Of a DNA stretch of 60,000 nt, positions 1 to 11,119 are shown one piece after another (the first letter of the stretch is position 1; each line of letters opens with the position of its first letter). Source of the DNA: Takakia lepidozioides (taxonomy: Eukaryota > Streptophyta > Takakiopsida > Takakiales > Takakiaceae); assembly GCA_030704615.1 (NCBI GenBank), contig CM060731.1, forward strand, positions 77,172,756-77,232,755, in the 5' to 3' direction. A program made the translations under genes and the position numbers. The notes beneath the pieces were generated by a model, which searched no databases, had not been told where the DNA came from, and was given only the letters and a program-made list of their open reading frames with translations.

Positions 1-345
1 TTAAGTCATACTACCGGCGTCAACCCCTGACAAAGGTAGTTTCTGTCCCTTTGTGTTCCGCTCAAACTGGGTGTGGGGTCAATGGCCACAAGGCTGCGGC
101 AAACAACATCTAAGGAGTAGATTCTCTCTCTCGCGCAGGGAATGGCATGAGTACATTCTCTCTCTCTCTCCTAAACTCTGGGCGCAGGGTCAACGGCAAC
201 AAGGCTATAGCAAATCTTATGAGTACATTCTCCTAAACTCTGGTGGGTGCAAACCCCTCAAAAGGCTCCAGGAGGGTTAGCTTCCCGCGGGGTCAATGGC
301 CATAAGGCTATGGCAAGCCAATGTTCGCAGGAACGGCACAAGTAC
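1..345 (+). repeat. LINE 3'-tail repeat cluster
   Basis: Three tail-like units occur in a row at about 69-130, 174-233 and 289-330. Each carries a core resembling GGGGTCAATGGCCACAAGGC followed by a GAGTACATTCT-like end. The same core ends the LINE copies at 14,740, 14,830, 16,080 and 57,980. The units are separated by CT-rich stretches. They are most simply 3' ends of severely 5'-truncated LINE insertions, or a local tandem duplication of one tail. No coding sequence is visible here. Confidence 0.6.
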
Positions 346-618
346 TTTTCCTCTCCTCTCTCTCTTTGCCACCAAGGTCAGGTAGAGGGTGCCCTCTGTA
401 TTCAAAAACACTCCAGCCATTGAGTTTATGACCTTTGTCTCAAAGAGGGCAGCCACCTACACGTATCATACACGTAAGAAAAGACTACATACATCAATTT
501 GACATCTTTCATTGGTCTGAACGAAATTGGCAAAGTACGATCAAGTCTCCACCGTTAACCCCGGCCTAATCAGGTTCATTAAAAAAGCTAATTGACTGCA
601 CATCGCAGTTTCACTCAC

Positions 619-3600
619 CATCAACGGTGGACTCCATCAGGGCCTCAACTGGATTGCATGTGAGCAACAAACACAGGGAGATACTACAAAACGGCAACAG
701 TTCTGTGATTTGCACCACCACTGCTAGAGCTTCTGACGATGAACTCTCCAACTCAAGGCCTCCCCCTACTATTGCCTGTACCCATGTCATCCCAATACCC
801 ATATCCATCACCACATTTTAAAACAGTTGGGGTACTACTGGGCAGAAAAGCTTCTATTTGATTAAAGCATAAGAGACTGGGAAATTCCTACAGAATGTCA
901 CGGACCAGGTTAGTAGGCCTAGGTTAGTGGCTCAGCAAGGCTGGAAATAGAAAGTCATATCAGAAGAGGAAGAGAGTTATGACTAAGCAAGGGAAGGGGA
1001 ACAGTCAGAATGGCAAAGGCCAAAGGTTAGGCCTTAGGTACAAAGTCAAGGAATACCAAGGGTAATCTCAGAGCAAGGGGGGAAATCCTCTGGGAGTATT
1101 TAGGAGGACCTGATGTGAGACTCTGGTGGAGACACAGGCCTGTCCTTGAAGAGCATTGCTGAGAACATAGTAGAAGATAGGACTTAGAGAATACTCCCTA
1201 GCAAGTGGCAAGTAGAGGATTCTAGGTTGGGTGGTTATCTTGCTCATACGCTGTTAGTATAGAGACTGGTTTACCAAGATATGACAGGACTGTGACATTT
1301 GACATCACAGCGTGAGGGAAAGGGATTGGTTTGCATTAGTGGAAGTTAGAGCCTGTTAGGATGAACAGAAATCGGACCTGAATTCAACCAGCCCCCACCA
1401 GTGTTGTTTCAACAATTTCATCATGAAGTGCAACAAGTGCATCATGAATTTGGGAAGGTTTATGCTGAGACTCAGCGGATCAATCAGGTTATAGAGCTGG
1501 AAAGACAGACTGGCCAGGTAGGACAGGTTGCTCATCGGCCATCAAATAGATAGATGATGGCGCTTGAAATCTTGGCTTCATCAAGCTTAATTCCACACAA
1601 GAGTAAGTATTGCTCAAATTTACAGCCATTACTCTCCCGCATCCACAGTACGGACTGACTCTGCGCCCGTATACTTAGGTGGACTATAAGCTTAGGAAGG
1701 TCGGAACATCCAAGCTTGAAAGTCCTTAAGACAGGGTGCATTCAGTGTTCGAACTTATGCCGATAAGTATCAAGAGCAGACTTTGAAATTGCCTCGAGAA
1801 TCTGTTACCGATGCAATTCAGGTTACCTTCATTGTCCTTAGGTGTGATAATTTGAATTGCAGACACTTTCTTCAGTCTGGGGTTCATAATCAAAGCGAGT
1901 GAATGTACGAGGATGGGCGAAAGGGTAGTTGTCAAAGTCTACCAGTTTTCAGTGAGGGTGATCATAACCCCTCCAGGTAATTCATTGGGAAGTCAATGAA
2001 TGATGGAACCAATCAGGTCAGGATTGGATACAAGAGGAAAGAACCCCCTATGGTTGAAAGGGCATTTCAGAGATCAGCCCTAACGCCGGAGCAAAAGAGA
2101 AGGCCAAACTCGAGGGTCTCTGTCTTGGTGCTTAGGACAGCACCAATGGAAGGATTGCCCACAGAATTACAAGAGGGTAGCTACCATGCAAGTCAATGAG
2201 GTTTCAGTAAGCCAGTCTTTTGAGGTGAGTCCTGAAGTTGTTAATACCAAGCTGGTGACGTATGATTTGGTGTCAGAAAACGCTTGGCATGCTCAGAAGA
2301 AGTCTGTCATCGACTTCAACATCCATGTGTACCAGTTTCAGGATGATGGTAGGACCATTCTCATCTGAGGAGAGAGAGATTTGCCGGATACGCCATCAAT
2401 CGCCAATGATAGGCTTTTTCTAAGCATGCCACCATATCATACCTCGTTAGCTTGGTTGGTAAGTTACAGTATGTCTTGATACTTATCGGCATAAGTTTGA
2501 ACACTGAATGTACACAGTCTTAAGGACCTCCAAGCTTGGATGTTCCGACCCTTCCTTATCTGGTGGTACAAAACTAGAACACAGAACAACTGGCTCGAGT
2601 CTGCTAATGAAAGCTTGACCAACACATCTCAACCTTACTTCCTGTCTCCCTTCCCAACTACCCCCTCAGCCCTGACTTCTCAGGCCAAAGCTGCAGCTTA
2701 CAGGTTCACACCGTTTTCACCAATGAAGCTTGAAAAATGCCAGTCATAGAAGCAAGGCTATTGATTGCAACTGATCTTCTCATATCCCTCTCACGTAAAC
2801 ACAAGGGAAGTTGAAGAGAAGAGCGGACCAGGAGCTCCAATGTAAAAAGCCCCAGCAGATGTTGGAGGATCTGCCTCTGCTCCTCCTGCATTTCTTCCAC
2901 CCACACCCACTTGTCAAGTTACTGCCAACGGTGTTTCAATATCTTGTTCACCTTCCTCTTGTGCTAAGAAAACAGAGCCCACCTTCTCCTCCTTCTAGCC
3001 TGATCTTTATACCACACTGTCAAATTTGAGGGGGCAAAATTGATGGTGTGGACAATTGACATCTTCTAATTGATAGCCAAGTAGTTACTGGGTTTTGGAG
3101 GTTATGTAGTCTGGCCCCTTCAGCCAAAAGGACGGGCCTGGACTGCAAAAATCTGTCACGTCATAGGGGAAAGAACAGGAAAGAAAGATACCTTATGTTG
3201 TACTTGGCCAGTTGAAAGTGCCTAACTTCAGAGAGACACTACCCCCAGAGGACAAATCAAGTTATTTATTCAAGTTTGAGGGCACCTACTTGCAATGATT
3301 GGCAAGTATCCCTGACCGCTCTTGCAACCTGGATGATCTCTGTGCAGACCTCTTCGTAGGAAACAGTTTTGCTAACTAATCTGCTCCCCAAAGATGGCAA
3401 GCTCTCCAGACTTGGCCCCCCTGCCTCATCCACCTCCATGAAGTCTTCCCCCACTTTCATAGCCAGCCGAATCACAGCAAGCAGCCCAGGGTTTGCCTCC
3501 TTAAAGAACCAAGCTTGCCGCCTCTGAAGCCGTGGAAAAACTGCCATGTTCTCAATCAAGAACATGATCACTAAAGTCTCCCAATGGAAGACATTCAACT

Positions 3601-4947
3601 TTCTATGTCTAGTGCCAAAATCATCCACTGGTCCACCCACGGTACTTATTTTTCTGCCATGCTTAATGAAAACAACCTCAAAGGGGTTCGAAAAGCATCT
3701 CCTGGATAATCAATTAAGTCACTCTGAACACTAACCTTATTTTCTCTTGTATAACTGAAATGGTTCAACTTCAGGGAGTACGAGTTACCCTCAATGCCAC
3801 AAAGGTTGATAACCACTCACCAACTGACAGGCCTCGTATAAGAGGAACACAAAATGCCAAGGTTTGGACGCTCGAAAATTTGTTAAGGGCCTGCAATAAC
3901 TCGGGAACCAACCTGAATGTAAGCCTGGGATTCACAATTAAAGCAAGAAATCATCACAGGGACAATGATGTGGAAGGATACAAATATTCAAACTGTATGC
4001 TTGAATCTCTACAACAGCCCTTCCTCAATTGAGTCCTTCTGCATCCTGCTTTCAAAAGCTTCAACCATAACCATGCCTGCCACACAGCTCTGTTCTCCTC
4101 TAACACATGAACCCTAAAAAATGCTTCCTTAGTTTGAAATAGGGTGTCAAATGGAAGAGCCTCCTCAGGGCAAATGAACCATGCACCAGGGGACAGAAGG
4201 CCCAACCATATGTGTGATAAACAACTGTGTAAGATGGGAGGAGCTAAAGACCCACTTCCATGAATCCTGTAAACACTTCGCGAGGATCGCAAGTCTCTGC
4301 CACAGCCCTCATTATGCTATCGGAGCAATCCCGACATGGTTCCGACAGGCTGACATATTTGACCACCACTGATGGTAGCTCCCACCCCACGCGCTCCAAC
4401 AGCACCTGTCACGTTGTCTAACGGTGTGCTCAATTGCAGGAAACCTTGAGGCTACCCTCTCCGTGAATGCATTTTTACTAAACCCCTTTCCCTTCTAAGG
4501 GCCAAAACATGTCTGTGTGTCTCTCTCCCCCTCTAGGTGAGCCCCGCTACTAGAGCAAGCCTTGAGTGGCGATTGTGGCCACCTTGCTGCTGCCATCCTC
4601 ACGCTTCTGTTCTACCGGCATGGTATCTATGGCATCAAGGCTACTGCCAGCAACTTGTAGAGAAAACCACTCTCTCTCTCTCCCCGAAACATCAAATAAT
4701 GATGACAACAGCCCTGGTGAAATCAAAAGAATGGTTTCAGTAGACTTCGTTCTTGAGACTTGCAATTCAAGAACCTTAAGTTGTAATCATGTACCAGACC
4801 AGAAGCAGTGGACGGATCCAGCAACGCCATGGCTAGCTGCAGTAGCTCCTGACATGCTAGCCGATTTCCCTCTCCTGTTCCTTCCAGCCCCGCATCGTCC
4901 AATGCAGCCTCCAGGATCTCCACAAACTCATGGGCGGCTTCTGTCAC
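619..4947 (-). CDS. ALF4/glomulin-like protein, partial (3' end outside window)
   Basis: This appears to be a homologue of the ABERRANT LATERAL ROOT FORMATION 4/glomulin family, which regulates cullin-RING ligases by binding RBX1. Five phase-compatible exons can be read on the minus strand: 4795-4947 (HEFVEILEAALDDAG), 4252-4405 (ELPSVVVKY...ETCDPRE), 3290-3540 (LQRRQAWFFKEANPGLL...DTCQSLQ), 2829-2885 (QILQHLLGLFTLELL) and 619-775 (ITELLPFCSISLCLLLT). The order and spacing of these segments match the plant family, including the ELPK..AKF, IQRRQ, LLGLYVLQ and FFPFCGLSYLGL blocks. A possible 36-nt exon ending in DVSDDTFE lies just upstream near 5410. The N-terminal exons are unresolved and the C-terminal exons should lie left of base 1. 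The last intron (776-2828) contains a retroelement remnant. Family assignment rests on remembered motifs, so it is good but not certain. Confidence 0.65.
1390..2560. mobile_element. Degraded Ty3-like LTR retrotransposon remnant
   Basis: It lies in the last visible intron of the ALF4-like gene. Plus-strand fragments in shifting frames resemble gag (TYADKYQEQTLKLP near 1750), a damaged zinc knuckle (CLGQHQWKDC near 2135, with one cysteine missing) and the stretch just after a retroviral-type protease (WHAQKKSVIDFN near 2290). No frame is open throughout, so it is dead. A gag segment at about 1698-1772 reappears inverted at about 2475-2550. I found no LTRs. Confidence 0.45.
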
Positions 4948-5785
4948 CTGCTCGCCTTCTTTACTCTGTCAAATCCAAACACAACAATGAACACCGACAT
5001 CTTCAGTGCATAAATCTCACAAGTCGCCGAGTAATTTCTCTCAGATTCCTTGCACTGGTCAGCAAATTCCTTGTCACAAATCAGCGAGAGACAGACATAC
5101 AGACACACAGTACCCAAAAAAACATGCATAGCAGCATGGATCGTTAGCTCTGAACAAAACAAACCACATCTAACAATTACGTTACGGTCTAGAGCTGAAA
5201 ACCCACTTCGCAAGATTCCCCACAATGCCACTGCACCAACTAATAGAAACGAACCTGGCCGCAACGAAGGGCGGCATCCTGCAAACGTTGCGGGAGAGAG
5301 ACCGCCATCACTGCCCTCACTCCTGGGCCTCACCCCATCACCTTCAGCTGGCAAGTCTTCAACAAACAAATCTAACTACAACATTCTTGAAGAATACCTC
5401 GAAGGTATCATCTGACACATCCTGCAACACACTCTACAATAAATTCTTTCTCACTCCGCCATCTTTCAAATCCCGGAGTTGTCATCCTTCGCAAATCGGT
5501 AGGATCCTCCTCCTGATTGTTCCGTTGTGCAGATTTGCCACCTGATCCCACAATGAAAATGGAATAGAATCGGTATTTACTATTGCAGTAGAACTTGTTA
5601 ACTCTCACTTTCGGTTAATATTTTCTCGGGCCATTCCACCATTCTTTTCAACAGAGACTAAACTTGATAGAATCCGAGACCTATAAGAGGTGTTGACGTT
5701 CCTGGGCTTCGAGCAACTGATGCTTGGACAAGGTCACTGTACTGTGGTACGGAAGCTTTGTTCATTCTTCATTTGAAGTGAAAAA

Positions 5786-5837
5786 GTGGCTAGTCTGATT
5801 GTCTCTTTTCCTTTTGCAATCACCTCAGACTAGCCAC
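5786..5837. repeat. 13-bp perfect inverted repeat with 26-nt loop
   Basis: GTGGCTAGTCTGA at 5786-5798 is followed by its exact reverse complement at 5825-5837. Transcripts could form a hairpin. No flanking gene or transposon end explains it. Confidence 0.6.
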
Positions 5838-6145
5838 ATGCTACTAACGCACACAGGAAGACTATGTTGATCTCAAATATGTAGATTACGGTCAAACATA
5901 GTAAGTTTACAATTAGGAATCTCATGGGCTGCAACAAGACCTTGAATCCTCATCCGGCCCATTATCTAGCCGTTTCTTTTAGGAGTATAAAACTTTGTGC
6001 GGCCCACGAGGGCATGATTATAAATAGAGTAGTGAAGGATCTCCTACTATGCAGGAGCCACAGCTATGCGTAATATCAAATTTAGAATGTCCTACAAATG
6101 TTGGGGGACTCACACATTTGCTGGTGCTGTGATTGGGGCCAACGG

Positions 6146-6260
6146 AAACCAGTTGCAGTGAGAGAGAAGACTCCGGCCAAAGCCGGCCTAACTAAGAGCC
6201 ACTTCGCCTTACGGCTACTACTCCCCTTTGGGGGGTGGGCCCTATAAACCAGTTGCAGTG
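6146..6260. mobile_element. 85-bp insertion flanked by 15-bp target-site duplication
   Basis: AAACCAGTTGCAGTG occurs at 6146-6160 and again at 6246-6260. Between them is a GC-rich 85-bp segment with a short palindrome (GGCCAAAGCCGGCC) and no coding potential. A perfect 15-bp duplication is the length left by the LINEs elsewhere in this window (14-15 bp), so this could be a SINE or another short sequence mobilised by LINE machinery. The identity is inferred; the duplication is seen. Confidence 0.6.
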
Positions 6261-8902
6261 CTCATACTGTTGCTTGTTGTCCTTGTCATCTTGGACAAAA
6301 TTCTTTGTTAAAACTTTACATAGACAGAGCACTGGGTTATTGTTCTCCCCTCCAACCTCGGATGTGCAAGCATTATGAAGAGCTTACCATCTTCCACAAA
6401 CAAGTGGTGTAATAGATTCATCCGGGCCTGTCCCCTGTTCTTTAAACCTAGGACCTCTGATTGCAGTTCCAGTTGTTGAACCGTGCGTTATGTCAGTAAC
6501 ACTGAGAGACGCTAGAGTGAAATTAGTGCAGTTTATGGTAAAATTCAAGTGTACCCATTGTGCAATTTCTGTGAAACTGAACTCGAGACCTGAGCTGTGG
6601 AAATATGAAGCTCATGAGGTTGAGACAGGAAAAAAGGTTTGTGGGACAGACAATCTCTTCACCAATCAGGGCAGGAACAAAGAAGAGACAAGGAGGACTC
6701 CCAAATGTATGTCTTCTTCCCTTTTCTTGAAAACTTCTTTCAAGGCAGAGGACCCTTCTCTCAATTTTACAGTATGTAGTATGAGGGAAATGACCCTTGA
6801 TAAGGCCTTGCACAACTGATTCTATCAGAATACTACTCTGAATCTAAGTATACCAGAAATTGTCTGGTGTTCCAGCTTACCTTGATGCAATCAACTCCTG
6901 CGGCAACATTGATAAGGTTCTAATTCAACCTCTCGCAAAACAACAATACCATAAGAATAGAAATCATTGAAACTATCACTTGAGATCACCAATTCAATAA
7001 CTAAAGAGGATTGTGCAACATTAAAAACAGAGACAAAATCCTAGATCACCTGTCTACACACTACATTTGGAGAAAAGCCCTCCGGACTCTCGTTTCTCTG
7101 GAGGCACTCAAGAAGGGATCTCCAAGACAATATGTAACTACCCATATATACAGAGAGAATGGACACAGAGGGTGGAATATGAAGTCTCCAACACATATTG
7201 GGGCGCACCCCTCTTCAGTGAGGCCTATATTTGCTCAAGTAACAAGTGGTGTAGGATGTGCAACAACGATGAAATCTTCATGCAAACTTCACTCGCTCAT
7301 TCTTCTGGATGGTCTTGGAGGGTGGTGCTGAGCAAACACTAGGCTTGGAGCCCTGGTATGCCTTGCACGTCTTCATAATCCTGTCAACCGACAGTATCTG
7401 AAGGCTGAAACAATGATATCCTTCATAGAGCTTGCATTGCTATCAAAATGACAAGGACCACTTCCACTTCGATACTAAGTCAACTTCATTGATGTCTATC
7501 AGCATTCAGTGACCACAAGATGACAAAGCAGATAAGAACATACACAATACTGTATATGGTTCACCGTTCACGAGCACCCATGGTACATATGTGTGTGGCG
7601 GGTCCAGACGGTGTGTGTCTGCGGCGAATTCCCGTTCCAGCTGCCATCAAACAACATCATCAGTTTCTGGCATTAACCTTGCTCTTCTGGTTGCCAGCTC
7701 CACCATGCCTCCAAATTAACTTAGTGCTTGTTCATGCTGTATTTCTCCAGGGACATTATCAAGTTTCTTTCTTTCTCCCACTCTTCCTCTCTCCTATCTC
7801 ACCTTCCCTCTGGGAACCCTATCGCCTTTGGGTGGACTTGATATGGGAGTACATAAATGTCTCTGTGGCTAAATGCCGGCCTTGTGACATTGTGTCTTTG
7901 TTTGTTTTGACCTGAAGCACTCCACTTCGGGTAAGCAAGTGCATTGTATTTAGTTGGAGAGTTTGGGGCCTCTCCCTCTTCAGAATGTCAAGGGCCATTC
8001 CCTGCAGCTCCTTTGGAGTGTGATCTCTGAATGGTACTACTTGGGGCAGCCCTTCCGCCCAAAATGGGCAGTTGTATGCTGTCTATCATGCTCGGCATGT
8101 GGGCTAGGGTTGGTCCTTGTGCTTAAACTTATAGCCTGCCAGCTTGATTGAGCTTTGCACTTGCTGGCATGCACAGGCTTAACTGTGGAGTGCTGGGTGA
8201 AGTAAGTATTGATACTTGATAGCAACTCAGGATAGACAAGAGATATTGATGCACTATTCGTGGCCAAAGCCTGCGCAAGCTTTGTGGCCCTCTGCCGGGT
8301 TGGGAAGAACACTCAATCGAGCTTGGATGTCATTTTCTACGAGAGAAGGTACCTGCTGCCAACAACCACTACCCATAATAACAAATTCATACTGAGACTT
8401 CCAGAGTGCTCACCACTATGTTGCACAAAGCCTACAACCACCATTTGTGGGTACCAAATGATAAAAAATAAGGTCAGGCAAATTCAACCCATTGAAAGTC
8501 ACTTGCACAGTACATCTAGAGCCTCTCTAGGATCACTGGACTTAAAAGGTATGCTTGCCGCTCTAAAGAGTCAATAAAATGCACAAAAGCCTTCCAGAGT
8601 TACATGTTGGTTTCCTACTCAGGGCCTCATATTGGACTACATGCACAACACAAGCCTGGAGACAATATAGCTCGAGGGGATATCAGGTAACAAACCTTTT
8701 AAAGGCTCACCTAAGCTTCACCTCATACGGACTAGTGCATGCAAATGCTCTCTGCACAGCTACACCTCAGTCACTCCCAGAAGTCTCTTTGGACACCATC
8801 AGCATTAGAAACATTCATTGCTCTCTACCTTCGGACTGTCAAGCGATAGTTCTGAGGAAAACCCAAATAGCTAACAGTGCCACCCCTCCACCTCGCCACT
8901 GT

Positions 8903-10138
8903 TTACTGGGCTGGTGCAAAGGCCACAGTTGGGTGACTCTTCCCAATACCACCGAAGCTCTTGAAGTGGATCTTGTCTGTGGGAGGATCATCCACAGAAA
9001 TATCTCCAATGGGCGCCCATACGAAAAGTTCCTTAGACTTCACACCTGTTAGGTTCCTGATCCTGTTGGGTTGTAGATAGCCCTTCACATCTTCAGCATA
9101 GCTCACTAGCTTTCCTGAGCCAATTGGGAACTTGTGGATAATTGGAGCCTTTTGCCTCACATGGAAAAGGCCCGTGTCTACATCAAACGTCACCTCTTCA
9201 ATGTTCTCCATTGGTAAGAGCCCACCTGCCATACTTTCCAGCACAAATCAATTCACACTCTAAATAATACCAAGACATCCTGTACTAGCAGAAGCAAAAA
9301 TGCAGGATTGCAACACACACTATCCAAGCAAACCCCCTACTCCAATTGCCAGCGGCCCATCTTAAACCCATCTTCCAAGCTTTTCAAATTATTATACTGA
9401 GCAGGCGCAATCCTCTCATATGATACCACCCAATATCCACATTTATACTGATACCTGAAGAGTATTTTAGCTTCCACGAATTCCTCTCTGCAAGGATAGA
9501 GAAGGCATTTTCACCAAGACTCACTCAGCAGACGGTATTTACAAGTCTACGCTCTCCCAAGGTCATGGCATACTTTTGGCATGGACACTTCAAAGGAGAA
9601 CAAAGGCGCTGATCAGATCACTTTCAACTAAGAAGCATCTCCATCGCTACCTCCTCATGCTACTGATATAGATTTCCCTGTTCGTTCTCAAAGGGGGTTG
9701 ACTCATTCTTAGAGATCCAACGGAAGTAAGATCTCCTCTCCATATTCAGGCCCCTCCACATTCATAGTCCAATAAACTTTCGAGCCACTGTCCTGAAGAG
9801 AATATGAACAGTATCTATCTGGCCTGTAAGGTGATATACCGCCTCTCAGCTGTCTTGCCAAATCTCTCTCTCTCTCTCTCTGTGTCTCTCCCTCTCCTCC
9901 CGCCGCAGCCGCCAGTCTATTCTGAAATAGTGGAGGGCTACTCTAAGAACTTATTCCCTTCATCTGCAGAAGCATGAAAATCTATGAAGGATCAACCACA
10001 TTTCCAGCCACATGCTTAACATGAGAATAGCAGAACAGACGCACCAGGTAAATTGAATTTCTCGATGAGCTCCTTCGCCCTCCTGAAACACTGATCGTGG
10101 CCCGTGACTACCACTACTCCCTTCTCAGAGACCGCCAT
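8903..10138 (-). CDS. DUF538 family protein (SVB-like)
   Basis: A complete two-exon gene encoding 138 residues. Exon 1 is 10045-10138 (starts MAVSEKG, ends at FNLP with one base of a glycine codon). Exon 2 is 8903-9225. The join gives NLPGGLLPMENIEEV, the usual core of DUF538 proteins, followed by VDTGLFHVRQKAP, KLVSYAEDVKGYL, LTGVKSKELFVWAPI and DDPPTDKIHFKS. Length and motif order match the family. Members are small plant proteins linked to trichome, stress and chlorophyll-related phenotypes; the biochemical activity is not settled. No signal peptide is evident here. The single intron (9226-10044) uses GT-AG. An in-frame ATG farther upstream is absent, supporting this start. The gene is divergent from the alpha/beta hydrolase with about 980 bp between the start codons. 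Confidence 0.88.
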
Positions 10139-11119
10139 ATCTGCCAAGCTCAACTTGCAAGAGCAACAGCGCACTCTCACACTCCACTCAGACACACACA
10201 CACGCACGCACAGCGGTGGAGAGCAGCGAGGGCAGGTAGAGTAATAACTTCGTTTCTGCTGCGCTCTTAATTGCCCACAAACTATTTTCTAGTTGGCCGC
10301 ATGTGAGTAGATCAATGTGATGTGGTGGGACGTGGTACTAGCTTTCTTTAAATGGCCCTACCCCTTTTCTATTCACACAGCCTTGTGTGAAGTGCCTTAC
10401 TTACTTATAGTATATAAACGGTGAGACTGGCATGAGAGGAAGAAGACCCACATTCCGAAATGGTATTGGACGTCCATCATTGTTGTGTGCCTTAGTGTTT
10501 GGTGAACCACCCACATCTGATTGTTCTTTTTCTTTTTCTTTTTTTCCCCGGGGCTCAGTACGGTTCTGCATGCACTTTCAACATAATGTTGCTAACTGAA
10601 ACTTGTCATCAGTGGTACTTAGCTGAGAGTTGTCACAGCTGCTATTATTGTACTATTGACTTGTCAACACTACAGTAGCCTGAGAAGCTGTCGAGTTTTT
10701 GAGGTGGATTTGATACCATTAGCAGATGGTGAAGTCTACATGAGACGGCATGATTCAATTGGTACTTCACCACCTCTGCATGTTCGGCAACTCAGAATGA
10801 AATGGGTTAGTCTAATTCTCAGAGTTTGAGTCTTGGTTGACCAGCAATTTTTTGTGTGTGTAGGGGAATGTGGGTTGCCAACCATGCAATTGTATTTTTC
10901 ACAGATAAGGGACCGCTGTTGAAGAGTTTGCATTTGGATTTGTGTGGAGGAGAAGGGATGATTCTGATTAGAGAACATGGATTCTATGCGCATCAATTTG
11001 TCTGCTATCAAAATCACTCCTAAATTTCAGTGTCTACTTTGAATGCTGCACAGATTTCTTCCCAGTTGTCCTCGTCCTCGACCATCTGCTCAGCCACCAC
11101 ACCCTCCACCGTCGCAAGA
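10139..11119. promoter_or_regulatory. Shared upstream region of divergent gene pair
   Basis: This holds the 5' flanks and leaders of the DUF538 gene (minus) and the alpha/beta hydrolase (plus). It contains a CA/CG-rich tract near 10,195 and a plus-strand TATATAAA-like sequence near 10,411, which could be a TATA box, but I cannot place a transcription start. Confidence 0.35.

Larger units (their letters stand above)
5600..8902. other. Mostly non-coding stretch
   Basis: I could not assign any exon on either strand. The longest open frame here, 6490-6819 plus (109 codons), has no recognisable domain and no transposon similarity. Two small structures stand out and are listed separately: a 13-bp inverted repeat near 5800 and a short element with target duplication near 6200. 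The 3' untranslated region of the DUF538 gene probably occupies the right end. Confidence 0.5.

Noticed and set aside
3954-4190. Possible extra exon of the ALF4-like gene (minus)
   Set aside because: Looks partly coding, but flanking exons already join in phase and no family motif supports it.
4545-4680. Another LINE tail
   Set aside because: Only a short part resembles the tail core; no target duplication seen.
6490-6819. 109-codon plus-strand frame
   Set aside because: No domain, no neighbour support and no clear codon bias; likely chance.
8579-9052. 157-codon plus-strand frame
   Set aside because: Overlaps the DUF538 exon antisense; no family resemblance.
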